From Sulfurospirillum sp. (lineage in GTDB: Bacteria; Campylobacterota; Campylobacteria; Campylobacterales; Sulfurospirillaceae), in the NCBI GenBank assembly GCA_016744795.1, contig JADGDR010000014.1, forward strand, positions 1 to 47,497: a DNA stretch of 47,497 nucleotides, read 5' to 3'. Under the pieces are notes generated by a model that was given only the letters and a program-made list of their open reading frames with translations, had not been told where the DNA came from and did no database searches. This document shows, in pieces, positions 7,736-16,356 of the stretch (positions are counted from its first letter, which is position 1; each line of letters begins with the position of its first letter). The translations under genes were made by a program, and so were the position numbers.

Positions 7736-10003
7736 ATGCAAAATATAATCAAGTTAGTAATTATTTTTTTATTGTCACTTAATCTGTACTCTAGTGAAGA
7801 TTTAGAAAAGGTTTCTCTTCAGCTCGAGTGGAAATTTCAGTTTGAACATGCTGGATTTATAATGGCTAAGGAGAAAGGTTTTTACAAAGAAGTTGGCTTA
7901 GATGTCATTTTGTTAGAGTACGAAGATGGTATAGATATTGAAGAAGATGTAATATCTAAAAAAGTAGATTTTGGTATCTCAAATACTCCTTTGATGGTAA
8001 AAAATGAAATTTTGCAACCAGTAGTTTTATTGGCGACATATCTACAAAGATCACCTCTCGTTTTTGTTACTCAACCTTATATAAAAAAGCCATCTGACTT
8101 ACAAAAAAAGAGAATTATGGCAACTGATTATGAGTATAAAAATAGTTCCTTGTCTTTGTTTATGGAACATTTTTTTGTACAAAGTACTTATGTACCTCAT
8201 ACTTACAATATAGAAGATTTTAAAAATAAGAAGGTAGATGCTATGAGTGCCTTTACTTCTAATGAACTTTATGATCTTCAAGAACAAAATATTTCTTACA
8301 ACATTATGGATCCATCTCAATTTGGATTTATTACAAATGCTATGAATCTTTTTTGTTCTTATGATACAGCTGAAAATGAGATAGATAAAGTCCTAAAATT
8401 CCTTAATGCTACTAAAAAAGGGTGGCAATATGCACTTGATAATACGGATGAGACTATAAACATAATACATCAAAAATATAATTCTAAAAGATCCATAGAA
8501 GCATTGAATTTTGAGGCAAAAGAGATAAGAAAACTAATGCTTTTAGGACTTTATGATATAGGCGAAGTAAGCAAAGAGTTGATGACAAGAGCGTATAAGC
8601 AGCTATCCAGAAGTGGAAAAGCTTTTCCTAATCAAAATGACAAGATGCTTGTTTTTGATGACATATTAAATAAAGTAGGAAACAATTGTGTATTGTTTAC
8701 AAAAAGTGAAAAGGAGTATTTACTTAAAAAAGGAGCTATTAAACTATGTGTGAGTCCTAATTGGATGCCTTTTGAGGGTTTTAAAGATGGAAAATATATA
8801 GGTATGATTGCTGAGTATTTTGAGCTTATACGACAAAAAACAAATTTAAATATAACAATATATCCAACAAAAAGTTGGGCTGAAAATATGGCTGCTATAA
8901 GGAATAAAAAATGTGATATTTTAGGTTCAGCATCACCTACTCCTGAACGTTTAACTTATATGAATTTCACTGATACATATATGAAATCTCCTATTGTATT
9001 GGTTACCAAAGTAGATAAACCTTTTATCAACCATATTACTGATGTGGCTGGGAAAAAGTTAGGTATATCAAAAGGTTATGCGATAAAAGAGATTATTAAA
9101 GGAAGGTATCCTCATATAAATATAATTGATGTAAAAAATATACGAGATGGATTAAAGAGAGTTGAAAATGGAGAACTTTATGGATATGTTGATAATCTTA
9201 GTGTGACAGTATCAACTATCCAGCAGAATTTTCATGGTATTTTAAAAGTATCGGCTAGGTTTGACGAAAATGATGAGTTTACCATAGGTTCAAGAAATGA
9301 TGAACCTATGTTAAATGAGATTTTTCAAAAAGTTGTTCATTCTATAGATAAAACCAAAGTAAGAAACATCTTAAATGAGTGGATTTCAGTAAAAGAGAGT
9401 GTAGGAGTTGATTATACTTTTTTATGGAAGGTAGCTTTTGGCTTATTTTGTATTTTTGTAATAATTATCTTTTATAATTATCAGTTAAGATTGAATAATA
9501 AAAAATTGATTCAAATATCTAGAGAAGATGCTCTAACAAAGGTGGGGAATAGACTTAAACTCAATGAAATTTTAGATGATGAACACAAGTATACACATAG
9601 GTATCAAGTCTCTTGTGGTGTTATACTTTTAGATATTGATGATTTTAAAAAGGTAAACGATATACATGGGCATCTTGAGGGTGATGAAGTTCTTAAAAAA
9701 TTTACGTTAATATTAGCTAAGAATATACGAGAAACTGATAAAGTTGGTAGGTGGGGTGGAGAAGAATTTTTGATTATATGTCCCAATACAAATATGGAAA
9801 ATCTAATTAAAGTTGCAGAGGGCTTAAGAGCAGAGGTTCAAAAGTATAACTTTGGAAAACATATAGATAGCATTACTGCTTCTTTTGGACTTAGCCTTTT
9901 TGATGGTCTCAAAGAAATAGAAGAAGTTTTAGATGAAGCAGATAAGGCTCTTTACTATGCAAAAAACAATGGAAAAAACAGAGTAGTTAATTCAAGAGTT
10001 TAA
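7736..10003 (+). CDS. Receptor diguanylate cyclase: NMT1-like and SBP_bac_3 sensor domains, TM, GGDEF
   Basis: A 755-residue membrane protein. A signal/anchor segment (1-20) is followed by an NMT1/THI5-like solute-binding domain (about 25-300), as in ABC receptors for thiamine precursors or sulfonates. A second, SBP_bac_3-type domain (about 325-555) follows, then a transmembrane helix (about 562-583) and a GGDEF domain. The active site is GGEEF at 674-678, and a product-inhibition I-site RETD lies five residues before it, so it should make c-di-GMP and be feedback controlled. The two periplasmic domains suggest control by small solutes. An extended -10 box TGGTACTAT ends 7 nt before the ATG and no Shine-Dalgarno is visible, so the mRNA is probably leaderless. 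The 3' end overlaps the convergent gene by 17 bp. Confidence 0.87.
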   Translation: MQNIIKLVIIFLLSLNLYSSEDLEKVSLQLEWKFQFEHAGFIMAKEKGFYKEVGLDVILLEYEDGIDIEEDVISKKVDFGISNTPLMVKNEILQPVVLLATYLQRSPLVFVTQPYIKKPSDLQKKRIMATDYEYKNSSLSLFMEHFFVQSTYVPHTYNIEDFKNKKVDAMSAFTSNELYDLQEQNISYNIMDPSQFGFITNAMNLFCSYDTAENEIDKVLKFLNATKKGWQYALDNTDETINIIHQKYNSKRSIEALNFEAKEIRKLMLLGLYDIGEVSKELMTRAYKQLSRSGKAFPNQNDKMLVFDDILNKVGNNCVLFTKSEKEYLLKKGAIKLCVSPNWMPFEGFKDGKYIGMIAEYFELIRQKTNLNITIYPTKSWAENMAAIRNKKCDILGSASPTPERLTYMNFTDTYMKSPIVLVTKVDKPFINHITDVAGKKLGISKGYAIKEIIKGRYPHINIIDVKNIRDGLKRVENGELYGYVDNLSVTVSTIQQNFHGILKVSARFDENDEFTIGSRNDEPMLNEIFQKVVHSIDKTKVRNILNEWISVKESVGVDYTFLWKVAFGLFCIFVIIIFYNYQLRLNNKKLIQISREDALTKVGNRLKLNEILDDEHKYTHRYQVSCGVILLDIDDFKKVNDIHGHLEGDEVLKKFTLILAKNIRETDKVGRWGGEEFLIICPNTNMENLIKVAEGLRAEVQKYNFGKHIDSITASFGLSLFDGLKEIEEVLDEADKALYYAKNNGKNRVVNSRV

Positions 10004-10640
10004 ATTTGATGACTGGTTTATTTGGAGTATTGTAGTTCATTTTTTCAATCATACTGATAGTATAATCATTAAGTTCCTTAAAGTAAGAAAAATAAAAGAG
10101 CATAGTTTTTAATGCTGCTACAAATTCAATTTTAAAAAATCCTGCTCCACCAGAACTCATCCAAGAATTAAATATTCGTTCTTTTCTGATATTTGTATGA
10201 GCTAATCCACAATAAATTATTATATCCATAATTGACCTAATCGAAATCCAACCTTCTTCAAAACAAACGGTTGCTGGAGAATCTAAGTAAGCATTAATTT
10301 TTTCTCTAGCTTGATTAAATTGTTGAGAACCTTCTTTTGGGAACCAATCATCATTGTAGATTTTTGATAAAGATGCTAATGAAACTCTATCGTTATTTTG
10401 AGTTAACATTCTATAAGTTAGAACAACAGCATCTATTTCATCTTCATTATATTCCGGAACCCAAGATTCCATTTCTCCTGATAAAGTAAAATTACCATCA
10501 CCTAAATTTTCAAATTTTATTGATTTAAATTTAGCCATAACTCCAGGTGTTTTATTTGAAAATCGGCTTGTAAAACCAGATCTTTCTAGACGTGCAATTT
10601 TTGAATTAAATGATTTTAAAATTTCTATAATATTGTCCAT
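9987..10640 (-). CDS. Uncharacterised 217-residue protein
   Basis: Not recognised. The ATG at 10640 is chosen over the TTG at 10655 because a weak AGAAG ribosome-binding site precedes the ATG and nothing precedes the TTG. No signal peptide is visible and there are no clear membrane segments. The C-terminal third (RSIMDIIIYCGLAHTN, FFKIEFVAALKTMLFYFSYF) is hydrophobic and helical and looks like a helical-bundle core. It is single-copy and convergent with the receptor cyclase gene, sharing 17 bp of overlapping 3' ends. I infer no function. Confidence 0.65.
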   Translation of the reverse strand: MDNIIEILKSFNSKIARLERSGFTSRFSNKTPGVMAKFKSIKFENLGDGNFTLSGEMESWVPEYNEDEIDAVVLTYRMLTQNNDRVSLASLSKIYNDDWFPKEGSQQFNQAREKINAYLDSPATVCFEEGWISIRSIMDIIIYCGLAHTNIRKERIFNSWMSSGGAGFFKIEFVAALKTMLFYFSYFKELNDYTISMIEKMNYNTPNKPVIKFKLLN

Positions 10641-10822
10641 ATTTTCTTCTTTCAAACAGAACTTTTATTTACGTCAGTATACTACAAGCAGTTAGCTTTA
10701 AAAATATTTTAGAAATTTCTTGCATCTTAAATATTGGTTTAAAATATAGGATAATAGGTTAAATTAAACTTTAAATTTTTGCATAAGTCCTAGATTGTTG
10801 ATTTAAAACCTTTACATGTAAA

Positions 10823-11047
10823 CTATTGCTCATCTCTTAACACCTCAAAGCTAGGAAAGGGTGATTTCTCTTTACATGTAAGCTCGAAACCTAGATAATC
10901 AAGTATTTGAAGAACTTTTCTTATAGCAACATCAGAATTATTTGCATTTTAAAGTGAGTTTATAGTAGTACGTGAAATATTTAAATCTTTTGCTAATTGT
11001 TCTTGAGATTTTTTTTTCTCTTTTCTTAGTTTTGATATTAATGTCAA
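10823..11047 (-). pseudogene. XRE/Cro-type helix-turn-helix gene with an internal stop codon
   Basis: Reading through one TAA (10949-10951) gives a 74-residue XRE-type regulator. It has the helix-turn-helix SQEQLAKDLNISRTTINSL, then the stop, then NANNSDVAIRKVLQILDYLGFEL and a C-terminal tail to the TAG at 10823. The conserved residue at the stop position is normally Glu (SLENG-type motif), so a GAA to TAA change is the simplest explanation. The likely start is TTG at 11047, without a clear ribosome-binding site. The frame is open upstream to 11179, but there it runs antisense through the FMN riboswitch and is unlikely to be protein. HipB/HigA-like antitoxins have this form, but no toxin partner is present. 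A TACATGTA copy lies inside at 10873 and another just beyond the stop at 10813. I see nothing else between 10641 and 10822. Confidence 0.7.
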
Positions 11048-11102
11048 ATATTTTGTACAAAAAGTTATATTTATGTTAATTACCAGTTCATGGTGATTAT
11101 GA

Positions 11103-11108
11103 TATAAT
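11103..11108 (+). promoter_or_regulatory. -10 box for the FMN riboswitch/ribB transcript
   Basis: TATAAT, ending 12 nt before the first base of the riboswitch P1 stem, is well placed to start transcription at about 11115. Confidence 0.6.
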
Positions 11109-11120
11109 TTACAAAATTTA

Positions 11121-11256
11121 TTTCTCAGGGCAAGGTGTAATTCCTTACTGGTGGTAACTACTTTTTTGTAGAAGTCCACGAGCGCTTTATTTATAAAGGT
11201 CAGCAGATTTGGTGTAAATCCAAAACCAACAGTTAAAGTCTGGATGGAAGAGAAAA
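11121..11256 (+). ncRNA. FMN riboswitch (RFN element)
   Basis: All conserved RFN blocks are present in order: TCAGGGCAAGGTG, a CTGGTGGT-type P2 closing block, CCACGAGCG, GGTCAGCAGATTTGGTG, CCAACAGTTAAAGTC and TGGATGGAAGAGAA. The P1 stem pairs TTTCTC (11121-11126) with GAGAAA (11250-11255). It binds flavin mononucleotide and should repress ribB when FMN is plentiful. The 80-nt expression platform to the ribB start lacks a strong U-tract terminator that I can see, so control of translation initiation is more likely. Confidence 0.95.
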
Positions 11257-11337
11257 TAATATATCTTTTTATTGTTGATAATTAGGATAGTATTGCCCTG
11301 ATTCAATAAGTTTAACTTAACTAAAAGGTAAACTGTA

Positions 11338-11967
11338 ATGAATCAAATTATGATGAATCACGAGTATAAATCGAGATTGCTTGGAGCACTCCAAACTTTG
11401 AAAGAAGGCAAGGGTGTTATTGTTATGGATGATTATGATAGAGAAAATGAAGCCGATATGATTTTTTCTGCTCAAAATTTAACAAAAGAACAAATGGCTC
11501 TTCTCATAAGAGAAGGTAGTGGAATAGTTTGTTTATGTCTTCTTTCTAAAAAGGTAGATGAACTTCAACTTCCAATGATGGTTCCCAAAAACAATTCTAA
11601 ATACCAAACCCCTTTTACAGTTTCTATAGAATCAAAAGACAATGTCACAACAGGTGTTTCAGCACAGGACAGAGTAACAACTATACAATCTGCAATTTCT
11701 AAAGATGGAGCTCTAAAAATAGTTTCTCCAGGACATGTTTTTCCTTTAAGAGCAAATGATAAGGGAGTATTGGGAAGAGCAGGGCATACAGAAGCTAGTG
11801 TCGATTTAATGAAATTAGCAAATTTAAGTCCTTATGCTGTTTTATGCGAAATAACAAATCCTGATGGGACAATGGCAAAATCTGATGATATTAAAAAATT
11901 TGCAAAAAAACATTCTATGCCAATTCTTAGTGTTGAAGACATTATAAAGTATAGAAAAGATAAATAA
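11338..11967 (+). CDS. ribB: 3,4-dihydroxy-2-butanone 4-phosphate synthase
   Basis: A 209-residue stand-alone RibB, not fused to GTP cyclohydrolase II. The acidic loop [12 protein letters not shown] (about 31-42) binds metal and ribulose 5-phosphate. TTGVSAQDR and [12 protein letters not shown] carry the remaining active-site residues. It forms the four-carbon precursor of riboflavin. It lies 80 nt downstream of the FMN riboswitch with AAAGG as ribosome-binding site, which makes this a classical flavin feedback unit. A strong hairpin terminator follows. Confidence 0.95.
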   Translation: MNQIMMNHEYKSRLLGALQTLKEGKGVIVMDDYDRENEADMIFSAQNLTKEQMALLIREGSGIVCLCLLSKKVDELQLPMMVPKNNSKYQTPFTVSIESKDNVTTGVSAQDRVTTIQSAISKDGALKIVSPGHVFPLRANDKGVLGRAGHTEASVDLMKLANLSPYAVLCEITNPDGTMAKSDDIKKFAKKHSMPILSVEDIIKYRKDK

Positions 11968-11979
11968 GAGTTTTTTATT

Positions 11980-12017
11980 GTTTACATGTAAGGCTTTTAC
12001 TTACATGTAAACTTTTT
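11980..12017 (+). terminator. ribB terminator built from two TACATGTA palindromes
   Basis: GTTTACATGTAAG (11980-11992) and CTTACATGTAAAC (12000-12012) form a perfect 13-bp stem with a 7-nt loop, followed by TTTTT. Each arm is itself a copy of the dispersed palindrome. It lies between the convergent ribB and the gene at 12024. The T-run is on the ribB side; the reverse strand lacks one. Confidence 0.75.
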
Positions 12018-12023
12018 AAACTA

Positions 12024-12254
12024 CTAAATATAACTCCAACAACATCCATCTTTATCCCAAATAATATCTTTGTTTTTGATTTTGTTGAATTCTCTTATAA
12101 CTTTTCTGTCTATTGTTAAAGTTCCATGTGTAGTTTCAAAAACAAATTCGTCACCAAATTTTTCTTTAATTATATCTACTAGTCCTACTTGAGGTAAGCT
12201 TCCTTTTTTATTTAATTCTTTTAGCATAAATTGTGCAACATCTTTTACTGTCAT
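12024..12254 (-). CDS. Small conserved hypothetical protein (resembles DUF6953)
   Basis: A 76-residue soluble protein beginning MTVKDVAQFMLKELNKKG, with a middle block KEKFGDEFVFETTHGTLTID and a Trp-containing end (IIWDKDGCCWSYI). This layout matches, from memory, a family of small bacterial proteins annotated as DUF6953. I cannot verify the match and no function is known to me. It is monocistronic, divergent from the RNase H-like gene, with AAAGGA before the ATG. Confidence 0.7.
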   Translation of the reverse strand: MTVKDVAQFMLKELNKKGSLPQVGLVDIIKEKFGDEFVFETTHGTLTIDRKVIREFNKIKNKDIIWDKDGCCWSYI

Positions 12255-12269
12255 AATTATTTCCTTTTT

Positions 12270-12284
12270 ACTTGTATATCAAGT
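12270..12284. promoter_or_regulatory. Palindrome in the divergent promoter region
   Basis: ACTTG-TATAT-CAAGT is an inverted repeat 16-30 nt upstream of the start at 12254, in the region shared with the divergent gene at 12359. It may be an operator. It shares the core TGATATAC, read on the reverse strand, with the palindrome at 12337. Confidence 0.4.
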
Positions 12285-12336
12285 ATGTTACATAATACAA
12301 GAAATATCATTAAATACTGGTTTGTATGTTTATAAA

Positions 12337-12353
12337 AAGTATATGATATACTT
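12337..12353. promoter_or_regulatory. Perfect 17-bp palindrome overlapping the -10 box
   Basis: AAGTATATGATATACTT is a perfect 8+1+8 palindrome. It contains the extended -10 TGATATACT (12344-12352), six nt before the ATG at 12359. A protein bound here would block the promoter. It resembles the TGATATACTT half-site of the operator at 137-168. Confidence 0.55.
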
Positions 12354-12358
12354 GTACT

Positions 12359-12829
12359 ATGAAACAACAATACTTATTTACAGATGGCAGTGTTAATCCT
12401 CAACAAAACATAGGTTTTGGGGCATATCTACATGTAAACGAAGATGATGCATATACTGAGTCGTTAATACAAAGAGTCAAAGTTAAGAGATTTGATGGTA
12501 CATCTTCAACAAAATTAGAGTTAGAAACTTTGTTATGGGCCTTAGATGAAATCAATCTTATAGATATAGATTTGATTGTTTTTACTGATTGTCAAAATAT
12601 TTTAGGTTTACAAAGTAGACGAGAAAAGTTTGAAAAGAATGATTATTTTACAAAAAAAAATAAAAAAATTGCAAATCACGAACTATATAAAAAGTTTTAT
12701 AAAATCACAGATGTTATTAAATGTAAATTTGTAAAAGTAAAAGGGCATAAACCCAAAAAAGAAAAAGACAATATAGATAAGTTTTTTACACTTGTGGATA
12801 TTGCCTCAAGAAATGCACTGAGAAAATAA
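12359..12829 (+). CDS. RNase H-like protein
   Basis: A 156-residue protein with the RNase H fold. The metal-binding residues are D9 (FTDGS), E54 (KLELETLLWAL), D77 (FTDCQ) and D147 (LVDIASR), with a catalytic His130 (KVKGHKPKK). The full DEDD set suggests an active ribonuclease acting on RNA:DNA hybrids. It diverges from housekeeping RnhA by the inserted basic stretch before the last Asp, and could be a second, specialised enzyme. No Shine-Dalgarno is visible, and an extended -10 ends six nt before the ATG, so the mRNA is probably leaderless. Confidence 0.75.
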   Translation: MKQQYLFTDGSVNPQQNIGFGAYLHVNEDDAYTESLIQRVKVKRFDGTSSTKLELETLLWALDEINLIDIDLIVFTDCQNILGLQSRREKFEKNDYFTKKNKKIANHELYKKFYKITDVIKCKFVKVKGHKPKKEKDNIDKFFTLVDIASRNALRK

Positions 12830-12834
12830 CTCTT

Positions 12835-13398
12835 TTACAGCTTCACCATAGCACTAAAAAATGCTCCATTTCTTCCTATGTTTTCTATTTGTATATGTTG
12901 ATTTTCATCTATTTTATCATCTTGTATAAACTGTTTTTTTATCTCTAGTATGACAGGTGTTGTTTTACCTGGAAGCTCAACTGTAGAGTAATACTCACAA
13001 AAAAGAGCTGATTGAGATGAGCTTATCATAGGAGGAAAGTCTTCTAAAAGTTGTTGTACTTCAATATTGTATTTTGTTACTTCGCTGTCTTCTTTGTCTA
13101 ATGAAGTTGAGCAGAGTTTTAACTGTTCTATATTGTCTTTGTTTGCAAAACAAATTGTTGCTTTTTTATTCTTTAGTATGTTTGCTAAAGTATCTTTTGG
13201 TACAGTTTCACTTTTTTGACCAATTGCTACTATTAGAGTTGCTGGGTCACTTGAAAGGGGAATAAAGTAAGAAAAAGGTGCAGCGTTGATGACTCCTTCA
13301 TCTTGGGTAACTATCCATGCTATGGGTCTTGGGACAACTGTATTAGACATGATTTTGTATCTATTCATATCATCTATATCTTTGTAATCTAAAAGCAT
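12835..13398 (-). CDS. Flavin reductase-like FMN-binding split-barrel protein
   Basis: A 187-residue protein of the flavin reductase (FMN-binding split barrel) family. The N-terminus has NTVVPRPIAWIVTQDEGVINAAPFSYFIPLSSDPATL, the typical FMN-contacting strand and loop (about 18-54). These proteins reduce flavins with NAD(P)H or act as flavoreductase-like esters-metabolism enzymes; the substrate cannot be told. It is convergent with the RNase H-like gene (5 nt apart) and divergent from fumarase. Start ATG at 13398 with AAGGAA. Confidence 0.85.
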   Translation of the reverse strand: MLLDYKDIDDMNRYKIMSNTVVPRPIAWIVTQDEGVINAAPFSYFIPLSSDPATLIVAIGQKSETVPKDTLANILKNKKATICFANKDNIEQLKLCSTSLDKEDSEVTKYNIEVQQLLEDFPPMISSSQSALFCEYYSTVELPGKTTPVILEIKKQFIQDDKIDENQHIQIENIGRNGAFFSAMVKL

Positions 13399-13488
13399 TT
13401 GTATTCCTTATTTTTTTATTTAAATTATATCCTAAAAATATCTTTTTATTTTGATATACTTTATAAAAATTTAATTAAGGAGAAATTA

Positions 13489-14979
13489 ATGTTGAAAATT
13501 ACACAAGATGATATTAAACAAAGTGTTGCTGATGCGATTCAGTATATATCTTATTATCATCCAGAAGATTTTGTAAAAGGTATGGTTGAGGCTTATGAAG
13601 TAGAAAAGTCAGAATCAGCTAAAAATGCGATAGGTCAGATACTTATAAATTCAAAGATGTGTGCCATGGGACATCGTCCCCTTTGCCAAGATACAGGCTC
13701 AGTAAATGTTTTTATAAAAGTAGGATTAAATGCTAATCTTGAACTTACAAAAGAGTTGGAAGATGTTATTAATGAAGGTGTTGCTTTAGGTTATAAAGAC
13801 CCATCAAATACTTTGAGATACTCTATTGTAAGTGACCCAGCAGGTGCACGAATAAATACAAAAGACAATACTCCAGCAGTAATTCATTACAGTGTTAACA
13901 ATTCAGATAAAATTGAGATTACAGTAGCTGCAAAAGGTGGCGGAAGTGAAAATAAATCTAAATTTTCAGTTTTAAATCCAAGTGATAGTGTATATGATTG
14001 GGTTATGGAAAATGTAAGAAATATGGGTGCAGGTTGGTGTCCCCCTGGAATTTTAGGTATAGGAATTGGTGGAAATCCAGAAAAATCTATGCTTTTAGCA
14101 AAAGAGTCACTTATGGGTCATGTTGATATTCATGAGCTTAAAGCCAGAGGTGCACAAAATGCTCTTGAAGAGTTGAGATTAAAACTTTATGAAGATATAA
14201 ACAAAGTAGGTATTGGCGCGCAAGGACTTGGTGGTATTACAACGGTTCTTGATGTTAAAATACTAGATTACCCATGTCACGCGGCTTCTCTTCCTGTGGC
14301 TATGATTCCAAACTGTGCTGCAACTAGACATATTCATTTTGAATTAACAGGTGATGGTCCAGCACTGTTTAAAAAACCAGATTTAGATTTATGGCCAGAT
14401 TTAGAGTTGCCTATGGATACAATTAAAAAAATCAATATTGAAGACTTGACTAAAGAAAACTTATCACAATTCAAATCAGGAGACACACTTCTGCTTTCAG
14501 GAAAGATTTTAACTGCTCGTGATGCTGCTCACAAAAAAATTGTTGAGTACAAAAATGCAAATAAACCTCTTCCAAATGGTGTTGATTTAGAGGGTAAGTT
14601 TATCTATTACGTTGGACCAGTTGATCCAGTTCGTGATGAAGCAGTAGGACCAGCAGGACCAACAACTTCTACAAGAATGGATAAGTTTACTAAAGATATG
14701 ATGGAGATAAACATACTTGGTATGATTGGAAAAGCTGAGAGAAAACAGCCTACAATCGATCTTATAAAAGAGTATGGTTCAATCTACCTCATAGCAACTG
14801 GAGGTGCTGCGTACCTTATAAGCCAGTCAATTAAAAAAGCAAAAGTAGTTGCTTTTGAAGAACTTGGTATGGAAGCAATTTATGAGTTTGAAGTAAAAGA
14901 TATGCCTGTTACTGTTGCCGTTGATAGTAGTGGAGTTTCAATTCACACTACAGGTCCTGCAAAATACAGAACCATATAA
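13489..14979 (+). CDS. fumA: Class I fumarate hydratase (iron-sulfur)
   Basis: A 496-residue single-chain class I fumarase with the alpha region (about 1-280) and beta region (about 300-496) fused. Likely [4Fe-4S] cysteines are in RPLCQDTG, GWCPPG and IPNCAATRH. The ATG at 13489 follows a perfect AAGGAG and is preferred over further upstream frame. It interconverts fumarate and malate in the TCA or reductive TCA cycle. It is followed by a strong terminator and is probably monocistronic. The oxygen-sensitive cluster fits a microaerobic or anaerobic lifestyle. Confidence 0.92.
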   Translation: MLKITQDDIKQSVADAIQYISYYHPEDFVKGMVEAYEVEKSESAKNAIGQILINSKMCAMGHRPLCQDTGSVNVFIKVGLNANLELTKELEDVINEGVALGYKDPSNTLRYSIVSDPAGARINTKDNTPAVIHYSVNNSDKIEITVAAKGGGSENKSKFSVLNPSDSVYDWVMENVRNMGAGWCPPGILGIGIGGNPEKSMLLAKESLMGHVDIHELKARGAQNALEELRLKLYEDINKVGIGAQGLGGITTVLDVKILDYPCHAASLPVAMIPNCAATRHIHFELTGDGPALFKKPDLDLWPDLELPMDTIKKINIEDLTKENLSQFKSGDTLLLSGKILTARDAAHKKIVEYKNANKPLPNGVDLEGKFIYYVGPVDPVRDEAVGPAGPTTSTRMDKFTKDMMEINILGMIGKAERKQPTIDLIKEYGSIYLIATGGAAYLISQSIKKAKVVAFEELGMEAIYEFEVKDMPVTVAVDSSGVSIHTTGPAKYRTI

Positions 14980-14987
14980 TTTTATAT

Positions 14988-15012
14988 AAAGAGGGAGTCT
15001 TTCCCTCTTTAT
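14988..15012 (+). terminator. Rho-independent terminator of fumarase
   Basis: AAAGAGGGA (14988-14996) pairs with TCCCTCTTT (15002-15010) around a 5-nt loop. Confidence 0.8.
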
Positions 15013-15049
15013 TAAGTAGCTTATAGCCGAATTTAGAATGGTATAAGAA

Positions 15050-16351
15050 CTAACCTTTAATCACCTCTTCTACATCAACAATATACTGTTGCCTTATTGA
15101 CTCATGAACTGAATCAATAGATGCTTTTAGTCCATTTTGTTGCCATCTAGGGTGTAAATCGCAACGATTCTCTTTACCTAAATTTGGAGAAGTATAAAAA
15201 CTTCCTATATCATAACATTTGTTACTATCTTCATTATATAATAACAATAACCTTTCATTTGTATCGCTATCTGGATATGTATCTGTTAAAAGCCAATTAG
15301 AATTTGGTGCATAAGTCATATGTCCATTTTCACACAATATATTTTTTGCAATTTCTTTTACTTTTTTTGTTTTATAATTATACAGATGATATGCAATTTT
15401 ACCTTCATGTGGAGTCCATGCTATTATCTCTTCATTGTTTTTCCAAGCAGGATGAGAAATTTGATACTGTGATTTCTCATAATCAAAAAAACCAACACTA
15501 TTTATATCAAAATTATCTCTAAGTTGTGGTAAGTCATGATCTGTACACTCTAATAACGATAAATCAGTCCCATCTTTGTTAATTGTAAATAATCTATGTA
15601 AATAACAAGTTTCATCTTCTACTCTTTCAGACCATCTATGAATAAACAAAATTCTTTTAGAATCAGGGCTTATCTCTATATGTGTTATCCAATGAATCGC
15701 TTTATCCATAGAGCTTACATTTTGAAAATTTTTCAAATCATCAAGAGATAAAACAAGTTTGACTTGGTTTGTTTTTAAATCCATAAAATACATACCATCG
15801 TTTTTAGGAGCATTTTCTAAATTTGGTTCGTTTACTGTACTACTATAGCCTATTGTTCTATGTGTCACTTGAAACCTTGAATAATCGACACTTAAAAAAT
15901 AAGAGGCATTAGGGGCAACTACATAGATAGGCAAAGGAAGCGTTGTTTTAGTTTTTGTATTTACATCATAAATTATTGAACAAAAATCAGGATAAATATA
16001 AGGACTGCTTGATTTTTGTTTTACTTGTGATGTTCTTACATTGTATATTATTTTGAGATTTTCATCTGTTTTATTGTTTGAACCACCTAACCATTGGAGT
16101 TGGCATCCCATTTGCCAATTCCAAGTAGTCGTTTTATCGATACTTATGTAGGCATTATTGTTCGATAAATCAAAATAACCAACTTCACTTACCTCTTTTC
16201 CTGTTAAATCTTCACTCATTTTTTCGACTCTGTTTGATAACAAAAAATTGCCAGAAGCATTCCATGGGCTTTTATTGTAATAGCCGAAAAAATGATGATA
16301 TTTGACACCATTATAAATTGATTTTATTTTGCATGATTTTTTTATAAACAT
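15050..16351 (-). CDS. Oligogalacturonate lyase-like (PL22-type) beta-propeller protein
   Basis: A 433-residue protein with repeated WD/PD40-like blades (EISPDSKRILFIHRW, APNSNWLLTDTYPD, DLHPRWQQNG). Histidines are in the places where polysaccharide lyase family 22 enzymes hold their metal and substrate: HWITH, HPAW, NGHMTYAP and DLHPRW. PL22 enzymes cleave unsaturated oligogalacturonates in the cytoplasm, and no signal peptide is present here. It starts 5 nt after tctA, at the end of the tct operon, so its substrate is probably what the transporter imports. The family match is from motifs. True lyase activity is uncertain, since many members of this fold have unknown substrates. Confidence 0.65.
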   Translation of the reverse strand: MFIKKSCKIKSIYNGVKYHHFFGYYNKSPWNASGNFLLSNRVEKMSEDLTGKEVSEVGYFDLSNNNAYISIDKTTTWNWQMGCQLQWLGGSNNKTDENLKIIYNVRTSQVKQKSSSPYIYPDFCSIIYDVNTKTKTTLPLPIYVVAPNASYFLSVDYSRFQVTHRTIGYSSTVNEPNLENAPKNDGMYFMDLKTNQVKLVLSLDDLKNFQNVSSMDKAIHWITHIEISPDSKRILFIHRWSERVEDETCYLHRLFTINKDGTDLSLLECTDHDLPQLRDNFDINSVGFFDYEKSQYQISHPAWKNNEEIIAWTPHEGKIAYHLYNYKTKKVKEIAKNILCENGHMTYAPNSNWLLTDTYPDSDTNERLLLLYNEDSNKCYDIGSFYTSPNLGKENRCDLHPRWQQNGLKASIDSVHESIRQQYIVDVEEVIKG

Positions 16352-16356
16352 TTAAT

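Noticed and set aside
10949-11179. A 76-codon minus-strand frame as an intact protein gene
   Set aside because: Its first half lies antisense to the FMN riboswitch and reads as no family, and its end is a truncated helix-turn-helix. It is better explained as a pseudogene starting near 11047 and continuing to 10823.
13399-13488. An N-terminal extension of fumarase
   Set aside because: The upstream 30 codons are Phe/Ile-rich, cover the promoter region and lack a ribosome-binding site, while ATG 13489 has AAGGAG.
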